Assembly: GCA_002215645.1 (NCBI GenBank)
Contig: NGFI01000013.1
Coordinates: 1-64,000, forward strand
Length of the DNA: 64,000 nt
Direction: 5' to 3'
Source: Gemmatimonadetes bacterium 2013_60CM_65_52
GTDB lineage: Bacteria > Gemmatimonadota > Gemmatimonadetes > Gemmatimonadales > Gemmatimonadaceae
Position 1 is the stretch's first letter. The number at the start of each line of letters is the position of its first letter. This document shows positions 33,297-41,097 of this stretch, piece by piece. Below the pieces are notes generated by a model, which saw only the letters and a list, made by a program, of their open reading frames with translations, searched no databases and was not told the DNA's origin. The position numbers were made by a program, and so were the translations under genes.

Positions 33297-33640
33297 TGCT
33301 GACGATTGACATGGGCGACCGCCCGATGACGGTCATCAACGTGTTCACTGTCGCACCGGCCGACCAGCAACGTCTCGTTGAGCTCCTCTCTCATGCCACC
33401 GAATCGAGCATTCGTCATATCCCCGGGTTCGTGGGTGCCGCACTGCATCGCAGCCTGGATGGTACGAAGGTGACGATGTATGCACGGTGGGCGACGCCAG
33501 AGGATTACGAGCGCATGCGAGCAAGGCCTGACGCGTCGCCCTTCCTCGCCGAGGCCCTCTCCATCGCGGAGTTTGACCCGGGTATCTACGAAGTTACCGC
33601 TGTGTTCAGCCCCGACGCACCGCTCCCGCCCGCCAAATAG
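33296..33640 (+). CDS. ABM-fold monooxygenase-like protein
   Basis: A 114-residue protein with the antibiotic-biosynthesis-monooxygenase ferredoxin-like fold: VINVFTVAPADQQRLVELLS, HIPGFVGAALHRSLDGTKVT and YARWATPEDYERMRARPDAS. Members are cofactor-free oxygenases or small stress proteins, often dimeric. ATG 33296 overlaps the preceding stop; ATG 33326 (MTVINVF) is also possible and would begin right at the fold. Confidence 0.85.
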   Translation: MLTIDMGDRPMTVINVFTVAPADQQRLVELLSHATESSIRHIPGFVGAALHRSLDGTKVTMYARWATPEDYERMRARPDASPFLAEALSIAEFDPGIYEVTAVFSPDAPLPPAK

Positions 33641-33718
33641 CGAAGCCCGCGCATACCGGTAGCTTGTCCTCGCCATCGGAGTGGGCATAACTTCGGCCAG
33701 TCGACTTCGGAGGGTTCC

Positions 33719-34276
33719 GTGACACAGGCCGCGACGCTCTTCGCTCAGTGGAACAACTTCTATGTCATCGTCGGCTCGTCCGGAGCCGCATTGACCGGAT
33801 TGCAGTTCGTCGTCATGGCCATCGTCGCCGGAGCACAACGAAAGGGCAGCGCCGACACGGTGAGCGCGTTCGGTACGCCAACGGTCGTGCACTTTTGCAT
33901 GGTCCTCGGAACCGCCGCGGTATTGAGCGCTCCATGGCACAGTACGGTGGCGCCGGCCGTCATTCTTGCGATGTGCGGCATACAAGGAATGGGATACGCA
34001 GGAATTGTCACCACGCGCGCGCGCCGGGTGAAAGACTATAGGCCGGTTCTCGAGGACTGGGTCTGGCACAGCATTCTGCCTCTCGTTGCGTACGCGGTGC
34101 TGTTCATTGGCGCGATCGTGATGGCTCGCGGATCAAGCGCCGGCCTGTTCGCGATAGCGGGGACGAGCCTGTTGTTGCTGCTCATCGGCATCCACAATTC
34201 CTGGGACAGCGTCGCCTATGTCGCGACTGAAGAATTCCAGTCCAAGCCGCCGGGAAAGGAGATGGATGGCGAGTGA
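33719..34276 (+). CDS. Membrane protein
   Basis: A 185-residue protein from GTG 33719 behind GGAGGG. About five helices: FYVIVGSSGAALTGLQFVVM, VVHFCMVLGTAAVLSAPW, VILAMCGIQGMGYAGIV, ILPLVAYAVLFIGAIVMA and GLFAIAGTSLLLLLIGIHNS. The N-terminal NFYVIVGSSGAALTGLQFVV segment is a recurrent uncharacterised membrane-protein signature. Role unknown. Confidence 0.75.
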   Translation: MTQAATLFAQWNNFYVIVGSSGAALTGLQFVVMAIVAGAQRKGSADTVSAFGTPTVVHFCMVLGTAAVLSAPWHSTVAPAVILAMCGIQGMGYAGIVTTRARRVKDYRPVLEDWVWHSILPLVAYAVLFIGAIVMARGSSAGLFAIAGTSLLLLLIGIHNSWDSVAYVATEEFQSKPPGKEMDGE

Positions 34277-34321
34277 GGCTGGATCAGCGGAGTGAGTCAG
34301 GTCTCTCTTCGAAGGAGTCTC

Positions 34322-34534
34322 ATGCGTCCAATCGGCTGGATCGGTGCCGCTCTCGTTCTGTGCGGTGCCATCGTTGTGGCAATGCGCGGCGTGAGCTACA
34401 CCAAGCATCGCAACGCCGTAGAAGTCGGGCCATTCAGCTTTGCCACCGTTGAGAAAGGCTTCGTGCCGCCGATTGCAGGCGTCGCGGTAATACTCATCGG
34501 CGCCGGCCTTCTGTTCGTGGGACGCCGGCGGTAG
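34322..34534 (+). CDS. Small two-helix membrane protein
   Basis: A 70-residue protein from ATG 34322, preceded by GAAGGAG. Helices: IGWIGAALVLCGAIVVAMRG and IAGVAVILIGAGLLFVGRRR. The loop VEVGPFSFATVEKGFVPP is a known small-protein pattern of unknown function. Confidence 0.75.
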   Translation: MRPIGWIGAALVLCGAIVVAMRGVSYTKHRNAVEVGPFSFATVEKGFVPPIAGVAVILIGAGLLFVGRRR

Positions 34535-34552
34535 TCGTCGCTCTCGCGGACA

Positions 34553-34990
34553 ATGCTCGATGAGATCAGAATGGTCGCCATATCGGAGGCTCTTCAGGCG
34601 ACGCTTGCCCGCAACGTCGCGCTCGCGCTGATCCTGGGCGCTTTGCTCGCTCGACAGTGGGGCGGTCTTGCCAGATGGCCGATGTTCAGTCTTCTGATGT
34701 TGTGGCCGTCGTTCGGCGGCCACTGGGTGGACGTGTGGTTCCTCAACTGGCTGCGTCCTCGCCTCGCCGGTTCGCGCCCAGTGCAACTGGTTGCGCGTCT
34801 TGTCGTATGGTTTGTGGGCGGTGTCGTCCTTGCGTTCGGCGCGTATGTGACAGCAATCGCGATAGAGTTTCGGCCGCCGCGATGGCCGGCGTGGTGGCTG
34901 GGAGGGCTCGGCTTCACCGGCATCGAGCTGGTGGCCCATCTCGCGCTCTTGGTGCGGGGACGACCCAGCTTCTACGACGGACGCGGATAA
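34553..34990 (+). CDS. Membrane protein
   Basis: A 145-residue protein with about four helices (VALALILGALLARQWGG, MFSLLMLWPSFGGHWVDVWF, LVARLVVWFVGGVVLAFGAY, WWLGGLGFTGIELVAHLALL). Trp-rich loops, no recognised motif. It starts 18 nt after the preceding small membrane gene and is likely in the same transcript. Confidence 0.68.
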   Translation: MLDEIRMVAISEALQATLARNVALALILGALLARQWGGLARWPMFSLLMLWPSFGGHWVDVWFLNWLRPRLAGSRPVQLVARLVVWFVGGVVLAFGAYVTAIAIEFRPPRWPAWWLGGLGFTGIELVAHLALLVRGRPSFYDGRG

Positions 34991-35009
34991 CAACTACCTG
35001 CATCGTGAC

Positions 35010-35966
35010 ATGCGCGACATACGCGTGGCGACCGTACAGTTTCAACATGCGCCCGGCGACAAGACGTACAACCTCGGGCGCGTCCGGCATTTCGTAACGG
35101 AGGCCGCTCGCTCCGCTGTCGAGCTCATCGCGTTTCCCGAGATGTGCCTCACGGGCTACTGGCACGTGCGCAAACTCTCGCGCGAAGCGTTCGAGGCGCT
35201 CGCCGAGCCGGTTCCAAATGGGCCGAGCGCGCAGGAGTTGCTCCGATTATCGCGTGAGCACGGGATGACGATTGGCGCAGGCCTCCTCGAGCGTGGAGAC
35301 GACGGGCGCATCTACAACGCTTACGTAGTGGCGATGCCCGATGGAACGCATGCGGTCCACCGCAAGCTTCATGTCTTCGAACACGCGAACATCTCGGCCG
35401 GTAGTCGCTACACCATCTTCGATACCCCGCATGGCTGCCGCGTGGGGGTTCTCATCTGCTACGACAACAACATCGTCGAGAACGCGCGCGCCACCGCGCT
35501 GCTCGGCGCAGAGATCCTTCTTGCACCGCACCAGACGGGCGGCTGCAACTCGGTGAGTCCGCGCGGAATGAAACCGGTGGATCCCGCCATCTGGGCACGG
35601 AGGGAGGAGGATCCGGCCGCATGTGAGGCGGAGCTCTGTGGTCCAAAGGGTCGAGGATGGCTCATGCGGTGGCTGCCGAGCCGAGCGCACGATAACGGAA
35701 TGTTCCTGCTGTTCAGCAATGGCGTTGGTCCCGACGACGACGAGATTCGCACCGGCAATGCGATGGTGCTCGACCCGTATGGTGAGGTGATCGCAGAGAC
35801 GCGTGCGTCGGGCGATGCGATGGTGGTCGCCGATCTGGACGCCTCGATCCTGCCCACGTCGTCGGGACGGCGATGGCTGCGCGCACGCCGGCCGGAGTTG
35901 TATGAGTTGTTGACGCAGCGCACCGGACAGGAGATGGAAACCATGCGTGTCCGCTTCGGCTACTGA
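35010..35966 (+). CDS. Nitrilase-superfamily amidohydrolase
   Basis: A 318-residue carbon-nitrogen hydrolase with the full Glu-Lys-Cys triad: Glu44 in IAFPEMCLTGY, Lys119 in VHRKLHVFEHANISAG, Cys150 in VGVLICYDNNIVENAR. The DNN after the Cys and the long loop CNSVSPRGMKPVDPAIWARR differ from amidase subfamilies with known substrates, so amide, nitrile or carbamoyl specificity cannot be assigned. Cytosolic. Confidence 0.92.
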   Translation: MRDIRVATVQFQHAPGDKTYNLGRVRHFVTEAARSAVELIAFPEMCLTGYWHVRKLSREAFEALAEPVPNGPSAQELLRLSREHGMTIGAGLLERGDDGRIYNAYVVAMPDGTHAVHRKLHVFEHANISAGSRYTIFDTPHGCRVGVLICYDNNIVENARATALLGAEILLAPHQTGGCNSVSPRGMKPVDPAIWARREEDPAACEAELCGPKGRGWLMRWLPSRAHDNGMFLLFSNGVGPDDDEIRTGNAMVLDPYGEVIAETRASGDAMVVADLDASILPTSSGRRWLRARRPELYELLTQRTGQEMETMRVRFGY

Positions 35967-35974
35967 GGATCGCC

Positions 35975-36394
35975 ATGAAGCAATCGATCGTTCATGTGGC
36001 GCTGGTGGTTCGGGACTACGATGAGGCCATTCGGTTCTATACCGAGAAGCTCAGCTTCACCGTTGTCGAAGACTCGTACCAACCGGAACAGGACAAGCGG
36101 TGGGTGTTGATAGCGCCTCCCGGATCGGATGGACCGGCGCTCCTGCTGGCCAGAGCATCGACGCCTGAACAGGAGCAGGTGATTGGCAAGCAGACGGGCG
36201 GGCGAGTATTTCTGTTTCTGAGCACCGACGATTTTTGGCGAGACTACAACCGGATGGTCTCCGTTGGAATCACCTTCGTCAGAGAGCCAAAGATCGAGTC
36301 GTACGGTACGGTGGCCGTGTTTGAAGACTTGTACGGGAATCTCTGGGATCTGTTGGAGTGGATTCCCCAAGCGCCGTCTACTCCACCGCAGTAG
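35975..36394 (+). CDS. VOC-family (glyoxalase-like) protein
   Basis: A 139-residue vicinal-oxygen-chelate protein: SIVHVALVVRDYDEAIRFYT, EKLSFTVVEDSYQPEQDKRW, LIAPPGSDGPALLLARA and a C-terminal YGTVAVFEDLYGNLWDLLEW. It has the paired beta-alpha-beta modules with metal-ligand positions His (IVHVAL) and Glu (LLEW). Reaction unknown. It follows the nitrilase gene by 8 nt and is probably co-transcribed. Confidence 0.88.
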   Translation: MKQSIVHVALVVRDYDEAIRFYTEKLSFTVVEDSYQPEQDKRWVLIAPPGSDGPALLLARASTPEQEQVIGKQTGGRVFLFLSTDDFWRDYNRMVSVGITFVREPKIESYGTVAVFEDLYGNLWDLLEWIPQAPSTPPQ

Positions 36395-36467
36395 TCCTTG
36401 CGTTCTCTCTTCGTACGTAGCTAACGGGCCATTTCGGGCCGCAGGTTTCAGATCGTTTCACGTCAAC

Positions 36468-37070
36468 ATGACAAACGCCATGCGCCGTACAACTGCTCTT
36501 CTCTCGATCGGCCTGGTGCCGTTCGCTGCCCCTCTCGCAGCACAACAGCCGGTCGTCATTCCTCCCGTCGCCACGCAGATCGCCGCGGCAGTCACACCAC
36601 TTCCGGAGGAGCTGAAATCCGGAGCGGCCGTGCTGGGCTACACTTCTGGCGAGACGCTCGTCACGCTGCGTGAGGGCACAAACGACATGATCTGCCTCGC
36701 GCCGGATCCGGCCGCGAAGCAGTTCCACTCGGCGTGCTATCACAAGGCGATGGAGCCGTTCATGGCGCGAGGTCGAGCGTTGCGCGCCTCAGGAGTGAAG
36801 GGTCCTGAGGTGGACACCGTGCGCTTCGCAGAGGTGAAGAGCGGCAAGCTGAAGGTGCCCGCGCAGCCGTCCATGCTCTATCAAATCTTCGGCGGCACGT
36901 TCGACCCGGGAACCAGGAAGGTCACTGGTGGGTCCCTCCTCTACATCACCTACATCCCGTTCGCCACGACGGCGACGACGGGCCTCTCCAGCAAGCCTTC
37001 GGAGAAATCGCCATGGCTCATGTTTCCGGGAACGCCGAAGGCGCACATCATGTTCTCGGTGGGGATGTGA
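36468..37070 (+). CDS. Secreted hypothetical protein
   Basis: A 200-residue protein with a signal peptide (TALLSIGLVPFAAPLAAQ). The mature part has LPEELKSGAAVLGY, TLREGTNDMICLAPDPAAKQ, FHSACYHKAMEPFMARGRAL with a Cys pair likely disulfide-bonded, and a C-terminal PWLMFPGTPKAHIMFSVGM. No family name is certain; such proteins are recurrent in soil bacteria. The start could also be ATG 36480. Confidence 0.7.
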   Translation: MTNAMRRTTALLSIGLVPFAAPLAAQQPVVIPPVATQIAAAVTPLPEELKSGAAVLGYTSGETLVTLREGTNDMICLAPDPAAKQFHSACYHKAMEPFMARGRALRASGVKGPEVDTVRFAEVKSGKLKVPAQPSMLYQIFGGTFDPGTRKVTGGSLLYITYIPFATTATTGLSSKPSEKSPWLMFPGTPKAHIMFSVGM

Positions 37071-37150
37071 GCGTGAATTGGCCAAGCTGTGGACGCGGAA
37101 CTTTAGTTCACCTGGTCTGACCTAGGCGCGGAACGCACAGACGAGGATCT

Positions 37151-37462
37151 ATGAGACGTCTTGGAGCCGCGCTCATTGCGGGCGGTGCGGTGGTGTGGAC
37201 AACCGGCGTTGTCGCGTGGGTATCCGGCGTTTGGGTGACACTTCCTCCCGATGCCGTTCGCGTTCTGGTGCTGAGCCTCCTGACCGTGAGTGGCGGCTCG
37301 CTCGTAACCGCGGGTGCACTCATCGGCCGCACTCGTCGCGCCCACATGGCCGCTCAACTGCCAGGGGTTCACGATCAACCGCCACAACAGTTGCCTGAAG
37401 CCCCGGTGTCCCTGTCGTCATTGCGGGCCCGCGCAAAACACATCGATGACCGTGTGACTTGA
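37151..37462 (+). CDS. Small two-helix membrane protein
   Basis: A 103-residue protein with two helices (GAALIAGGAVVWTTGVVAWV, VLVLSLLTVSGGSLVTAGAL) and a 40-residue cytosolic tail. GAGGATCT precedes the ATG. No family recognised. Confidence 0.65.
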   Translation: MRRLGAALIAGGAVVWTTGVVAWVSGVWVTLPPDAVRVLVLSLLTVSGGSLVTAGALIGRTRRAHMAAQLPGVHDQPPQQLPEAPVSLSSLRARAKHIDDRVT

Positions 37463-37581
37463 TACGGGAAGGAATGTCTGGATTGTCGGCGGCGGCGTCG
37501 ACACCGGACTGGCGGAGCTACACTTATGAGGTACCGCCCGCGCGCCCACGTTGACCCGACCACCCGACCGAGGTAGTGCCA

Positions 37582-38214
37582 ATGAGCATCCTGACTGGTA
37601 CGCCCATGCGTGAAGTGGCTGACCCCGCCGTGCAGGGCTCGACCGCAGCGCAGCTATCAGCTCTCCAGCATCATCAGCAGGAGCTGCAGTTGCGCGCTGA
37701 CGACATTCGCGTGGAAATCGAGCAACTCCGAGAACAGCAGACGCACGCGTTCACCAGGGCGGACGGAGCGCAATTCAACGGACCCCTCGCTGATGCGCAG
37801 CACCGGCACATGGCGACCATGCTCGACTACGAGGCGACGCACGCGAAGATCAAGGCGCTCGAGAAGACGGATCAGGGAGCCGCGACAGCCACGCTCCAGC
37901 GACCGTCGGACAGATTTCTTGACCGGAACCAATTGGACAAGGCGGGCGTTGGCCTCTTCCTTCTGATGATTCCGATCGTGTTCGCGCTGGCGCGCCGCAT
38001 CTGGGTGCGGGGAATGCCTACGCGACCGACCTATGATCTCGAGTCGAGTCCCCGTTTGCAACGACTCGAAGAGGCCGTCGAGGCGATCGCCATAGAAGTC
38101 GAACGGATCGGCGAGGCCGAGCGGTTTTCGGCGAAACTGTTATCCGAGCGTCGGCCCGCGCCTGATGCGTTGCCAATTGCTCGTCGCGAAGTAGGCACCA
38201 TCACACCGCACTGA
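37582..38214 (+). CDS. Coiled-coil membrane protein sharing the AIAIEVERIGE tail
   Basis: A 210-residue protein from ATG 37582 (a GTG at 37576 is in frame). Residues 20-70 form a coiled coil (LSALQHHQQELQLRADDIRV, EIEQLREQQTHAF), one helix follows near 120-140 (GVGLFLLMIPIVFALARRIW), and the C-terminus has a second coiled coil, LQRLEEAVEAIAIEVERIGE then AERFSAKLL. That tail is almost identical to the tail at 31847-32170. Function unknown; possibly an oligomerising inner-membrane scaffold. Confidence 0.74.
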   Translation: MSILTGTPMREVADPAVQGSTAAQLSALQHHQQELQLRADDIRVEIEQLREQQTHAFTRADGAQFNGPLADAQHRHMATMLDYEATHAKIKALEKTDQGAATATLQRPSDRFLDRNQLDKAGVGLFLLMIPIVFALARRIWVRGMPTRPTYDLESSPRLQRLEEAVEAIAIEVERIGEAERFSAKLLSERRPAPDALPIARREVGTITPH

Positions 38215-38222
38215 CGGCAGGA

Positions 38223-38696
38223 ATGGCCTCCTGGCAGGTAGAGTTTCACCTTGTACCGCGCCGCGCACTCGATGGAGGGCAGTCACTTACGCCCGCCATC
38301 CTCGAACACACGGCGTGGTGGACGAGCGCCACGTTTCCGCCTGATTATCGACGCCGATTATCGTCGGTGGCGGAGCTCGCCCGATCGTCGAGCACTGATC
38401 TGGAGAGATGGGGACTCGAGGATGGCGATCGCGTCGATGTGTGGTCAGTCGATGGACAGGTGAGCCGCGTAACGGTCAGCGTCGACGTGCGTCGCCTGAA
38501 TTCCACGTTCGGCGCGGCCCTGCTCGCGTTCGTGCGAGCGGCAGGTGCCGTGCTCGTGCGCAATGACGGCGTGCTCGTTGAGCCGACCATCAACGCGTAC
38601 GCAGGAGCGCTCCGGGGTTCTCGTGCCTGGCGATACTCAAATGATCCGATGGCGTTTCTTGCGGCACAGGAGGGAATGGCTGACGATGCAGAGTAG
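38223..38696 (+). CDS. Hypothetical cytosolic protein
   Basis: A 157-residue soluble protein: MASWQVEFHLVPRRAL, TTAWW-like motif in LEHTAWWTSATFPPDYRRRL, then VDVWSVDGQVSRVTVSVDVR and a C-terminal SNDPMAFLAAQEGMADDAE. The layout suggests a small alpha/beta protein such as an immunity or adaptor protein, but no family can be named. It begins 9 nt after the coiled-coil gene. Confidence 0.6.
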   Translation: MASWQVEFHLVPRRALDGGQSLTPAILEHTAWWTSATFPPDYRRRLSSVAELARSSSTDLERWGLEDGDRVDVWSVDGQVSRVTVSVDVRRLNSTFGAALLAFVRAAGAVLVRNDGVLVEPTINAYAGALRGSRAWRYSNDPMAFLAAQEGMADDAE

Positions 38697-38748
38697 AGGA
38701 CGTCGATCAAGCCGTCGGCCGAACAGCACTCCCACTCGAGGTAGATGA

Positions 38749-39033
38749 ATGCTGACCGTGCAGATCGAGCACCCGATCAAGGACTACGACGGCTGGTGAG
38801 CCGCCTTCGATCGAGACCCAGCGCGGCGGGAGGCGTCCGGCGTCCGCCGCTACAGGATCAATCGACCGCTGGATGATCCGCTCTACGTGATGATCGAACT
38901 CGACTTCGACACGCGAGACGGCGCGGAGGCCTTCGTCTCGAAGATGCGCGGGATCTGGCAGCAGGTGGACGGGACGCTGGTAACCGGCCCTCGCGCTCGG
39001 ATCGTCGACTGCGTCGACGATCACGTGTACTGA
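38749..39033 (+). pseudogene. Ferredoxin-like-fold protein broken by an in-frame stop
   Basis: From ATG 38749 the frame reads MLTVQIEHPIKDYDGW, then TGA at 38797-38799, then AAFDRDPARREASGVRRYRI, DDPLYVMIELDFDTRDGAEA and so on to TGA 39031-39033. The whole fits a roughly 94-residue dimeric alpha+beta barrel-like protein in which the stop replaces a usually basic residue after DGW. CGA to TGA is a single transition. No start with a ribosome site follows the stop, so I take it as a recent pseudogene. Confidence 0.7.
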
Positions 39034-39149
39034 GGTCCACGCGTCCGTCTCCGGGGGCAAGCGCTCCTTGCTGGGTTCCCGGGAGCGCTGACGGACACGA
39101 TTCGGCCAGCACCCTGAAAAGCTCGGGTCTGGCCCGCCAGTAGACGCCT

Positions 39150-39179
39150 TATTATAGTGTTATAGCACTTACTATAATA
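39150..39179. promoter_or_regulatory. AT-rich palindromic promoter/operator before the Fic gene
   Basis: TATTATAGT (39150-39158) and ACTATAATA (39171-39179) are perfect 9-bp inverted arms around a 12-nt centre containing TATAGC. The right arm includes a consensus -10 hexamer TATAAT (39173-39178), 35 bp before the Fic start. It stands out in GC-rich DNA. It is probably a promoter overlapped by an operator. Confidence 0.6.
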
Positions 39180-39212
39180 GCGTAGCTCTCTATTTCAATC
39201 ATTGCAATAGCG

Positions 39213-40385
39213 ATGGAACGGGGAAGCACGGGGAGATATCTCCATGTGTCGGCTCACGGCGACGAGCGCGTCAGGGCGTTCATTCCGCATCCCCTGCCTC
39301 CGCACCCGCCACTCGACATCGACGCAGGTCTGCGTGCTCGAATGGACGATGCAATTCTGAATCTTGGGCGACTCGACAGCGTCAGCACACTGCTGCCCGA
39401 CACCCACCTCTTCCTCTACATGTATGTGAGGAAGGAGGCTGTTCTATCCTCTCAGATCGAAGGGACGCAGTCGTCCCTGTCGGACCTCCTGCTCTTCGAG
39501 GCGGACGAGATGCCAGGCGTACCGATCAATGATGTGCTCGAGGTGTCGAGGTACGTCGCGGCGCTGGAGCACGGATTGGCCCGGCTACGCACTGGATTTC
39601 CAATCTCCAATAGACTCATTCGCGAGCTCCACGGTGAGCTGCTCGCTCGTGGGCGTGGCTCTGACAAGGATCCGGGACAGTTCCGGCGCTCGCAGAACTG
39701 GATCGGTGGAACGAGACCGGGGAATGCGGCGTTCGTTCCCGCGCCACCGCAGACCGTTCACGAATTGATGGGTGATCTCGAGCTCTTCCTCCACGACAGG
39801 AAGGGTCGGACACCGGCGCTCATCAAGGCAGCCCTGGCACATGTCCAGTTCGAGACTATCCATCCATTCCTCGACGGCAATGGAAGAGTGGGACGCCTCC
39901 TTGTGACTCTCCTGCTGTGCAACGAGCAGGTGTTGTCGGAGCCGTTGCTCTACCTCAGCCTCTATTTCAAACGCCACCGTGCGCGCTACTACGACCTTCT
40001 TGATCGCGTCAGAGCCAATGGCGACTGGGAAGAGTGGCTTGGCTTCTTCGTGGACGGCGTGGCCGAGAGCGCACGGGGAGCCGTGCACACGGCGCGGCGT
40101 CTCTCGAAGATGATCAGCGACGATAGATCCAGACTGCGTTCCGACAGCCGCAGCTCTCATACACTGCTCGAGATTCACAGATGTCTCCAGGAGCGTCCGC
40201 TGACGAACATCGCCAACCTGGCTCGACGCGCCGGCATTACCTTCGCCACGGCGAGCCGGACGCTCGGCATTCTCCAACACATGGGGATGGTCAGTGAAGT
40301 CACAGGGCGGAAGCGCAATCGTGTCTTCAGTTATGAGCGGTACGTCAACATCCTGAGCGAAGGCACGGAGCCGCTTCCGACTTGA
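39213..40385 (+). CDS. Fic-family AMP transferase-like protein with winged helix
   Basis: A 390-residue Fic protein. The Fic core is HPFLDGNGRVGR (217-228), a full HxFx(D/E)GNGRxxR motif. Near the N-terminus is an inhibitory-helix motif, SSQIEGTQSS (79-88), of the (S/T)xxxE(G/N) type, with Glu83 expected to clamp the Fic Arg. The C-terminus, ERPLTNIANLARRAGITFAT then ASRTLGILQHMGMVSEVTGR, is a winged-helix DNA-binding domain. This N-inhibitory Fic plus wHTH layout is common and probably regulates its own promoter, which has the palindrome at 39150. Confidence 0.93.
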   Translation: MERGSTGRYLHVSAHGDERVRAFIPHPLPPHPPLDIDAGLRARMDDAILNLGRLDSVSTLLPDTHLFLYMYVRKEAVLSSQIEGTQSSLSDLLLFEADEMPGVPINDVLEVSRYVAALEHGLARLRTGFPISNRLIRELHGELLARGRGSDKDPGQFRRSQNWIGGTRPGNAAFVPAPPQTVHELMGDLELFLHDRKGRTPALIKAALAHVQFETIHPFLDGNGRVGRLLVTLLLCNEQVLSEPLLYLSLYFKRHRARYYDLLDRVRANGDWEEWLGFFVDGVAESARGAVHTARRLSKMISDDRSRLRSDSRSSHTLLEIHRCLQERPLTNIANLARRAGITFATASRTLGILQHMGMVSEVTGRKRNRVFSYERYVNILSEGTEPLPT

Positions 40386-40436
40386 CCGCTCCCGCCAGTC
40401 CGTACCATTCTCGGCGACGCCAACCAATCTCGAGAC

Positions 40437-41021
40437 ATGTCCAACGACTTGTTCGTCCTCGGCATCCCGCTCGCGGAGAAACTCGTCCGCTCACTTGCGG
40501 TCTACGCGTTTCTCCTCGTCGGCCTGCGCCTCGCCGGCAAACGTGAGCTCGGCCAGCTCAATCCGTTCGACCTCGTCGTGCTGCTCCTGCTGTCGAATAC
40601 GGTGCAGAACGCGATCATCGGGAATGACAACTCCCTCATTGGCGGCATCATCGGAGCGACCGCCCTCCTCATCATCAACTGGGTCGTGGTGCGTTATCTC
40701 TACACGCACCCTGTGGTAGCACGATGGCTCGAGGGCGACGCGGACGTTCTCATCGAGAAGGGCCAGGTCAACGACGCGCGGCTCAAGCGCGAACTGATTA
40801 CGCGCGCCGAGCTGGAGGCCGCGGCGCGGCGCCAGGGGCTCGACGGGCTTCACGAAGTGGAGACCTGTCGGCTGGAGGTCGGCGGCGCGCTGACGTTCGT
40901 CCCGCGAGCACCAACTGAGGACGAAGCGCGACATCAGGAGCTGCTCGGCCACCTCGCGGCGCTCGAGGAGGGGCAGATTCGGTTGCTGGCGCGGGTGAGC
41001 GCCCTCGAGGCGGGTCGCTGA
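40437..41021 (+). CDS. DUF421/YetF-like membrane protein
   Basis: A 194-residue protein with three N-terminal helices (SLAVYAFLLVGLRLAGKREL, LNPFDLVVLLLLSNTVQNAI, IIGATALLIINWVVVRYLYT). The LAGKRELGQLNPFDLVVLLL signature is typical of DUF421. The cytosolic domain WLEGDADVLIEKGQVNDARL, ITRAELEAAARRQGLDGLHE and VEVGGALTFVPR completes the family pattern. YetF proteins are linked to spore/membrane stress, with no clear activity. Confidence 0.9.
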   Translation: MSNDLFVLGIPLAEKLVRSLAVYAFLLVGLRLAGKRELGQLNPFDLVVLLLLSNTVQNAIIGNDNSLIGGIIGATALLIINWVVVRYLYTHPVVARWLEGDADVLIEKGQVNDARLKRELITRAELEAAARRQGLDGLHEVETCRLEVGGALTFVPRAPTEDEARHQELLGHLAALEEGQIRLLARVSALEAGR

Positions 41022-41097
41022 AACTGATTTACACTCCCCGGACCCGACCGTATCTTCGCGACGGCCACAGACCGGGTCCCCTAGCGTCCCCTCACGC

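Noticed and set aside
38797-38799. TGA as a selenocysteine codon
   Set aside because: The position is not a Cys in the apparent family, no SECIS-like hairpin directly follows, and a single C to T change explains it.
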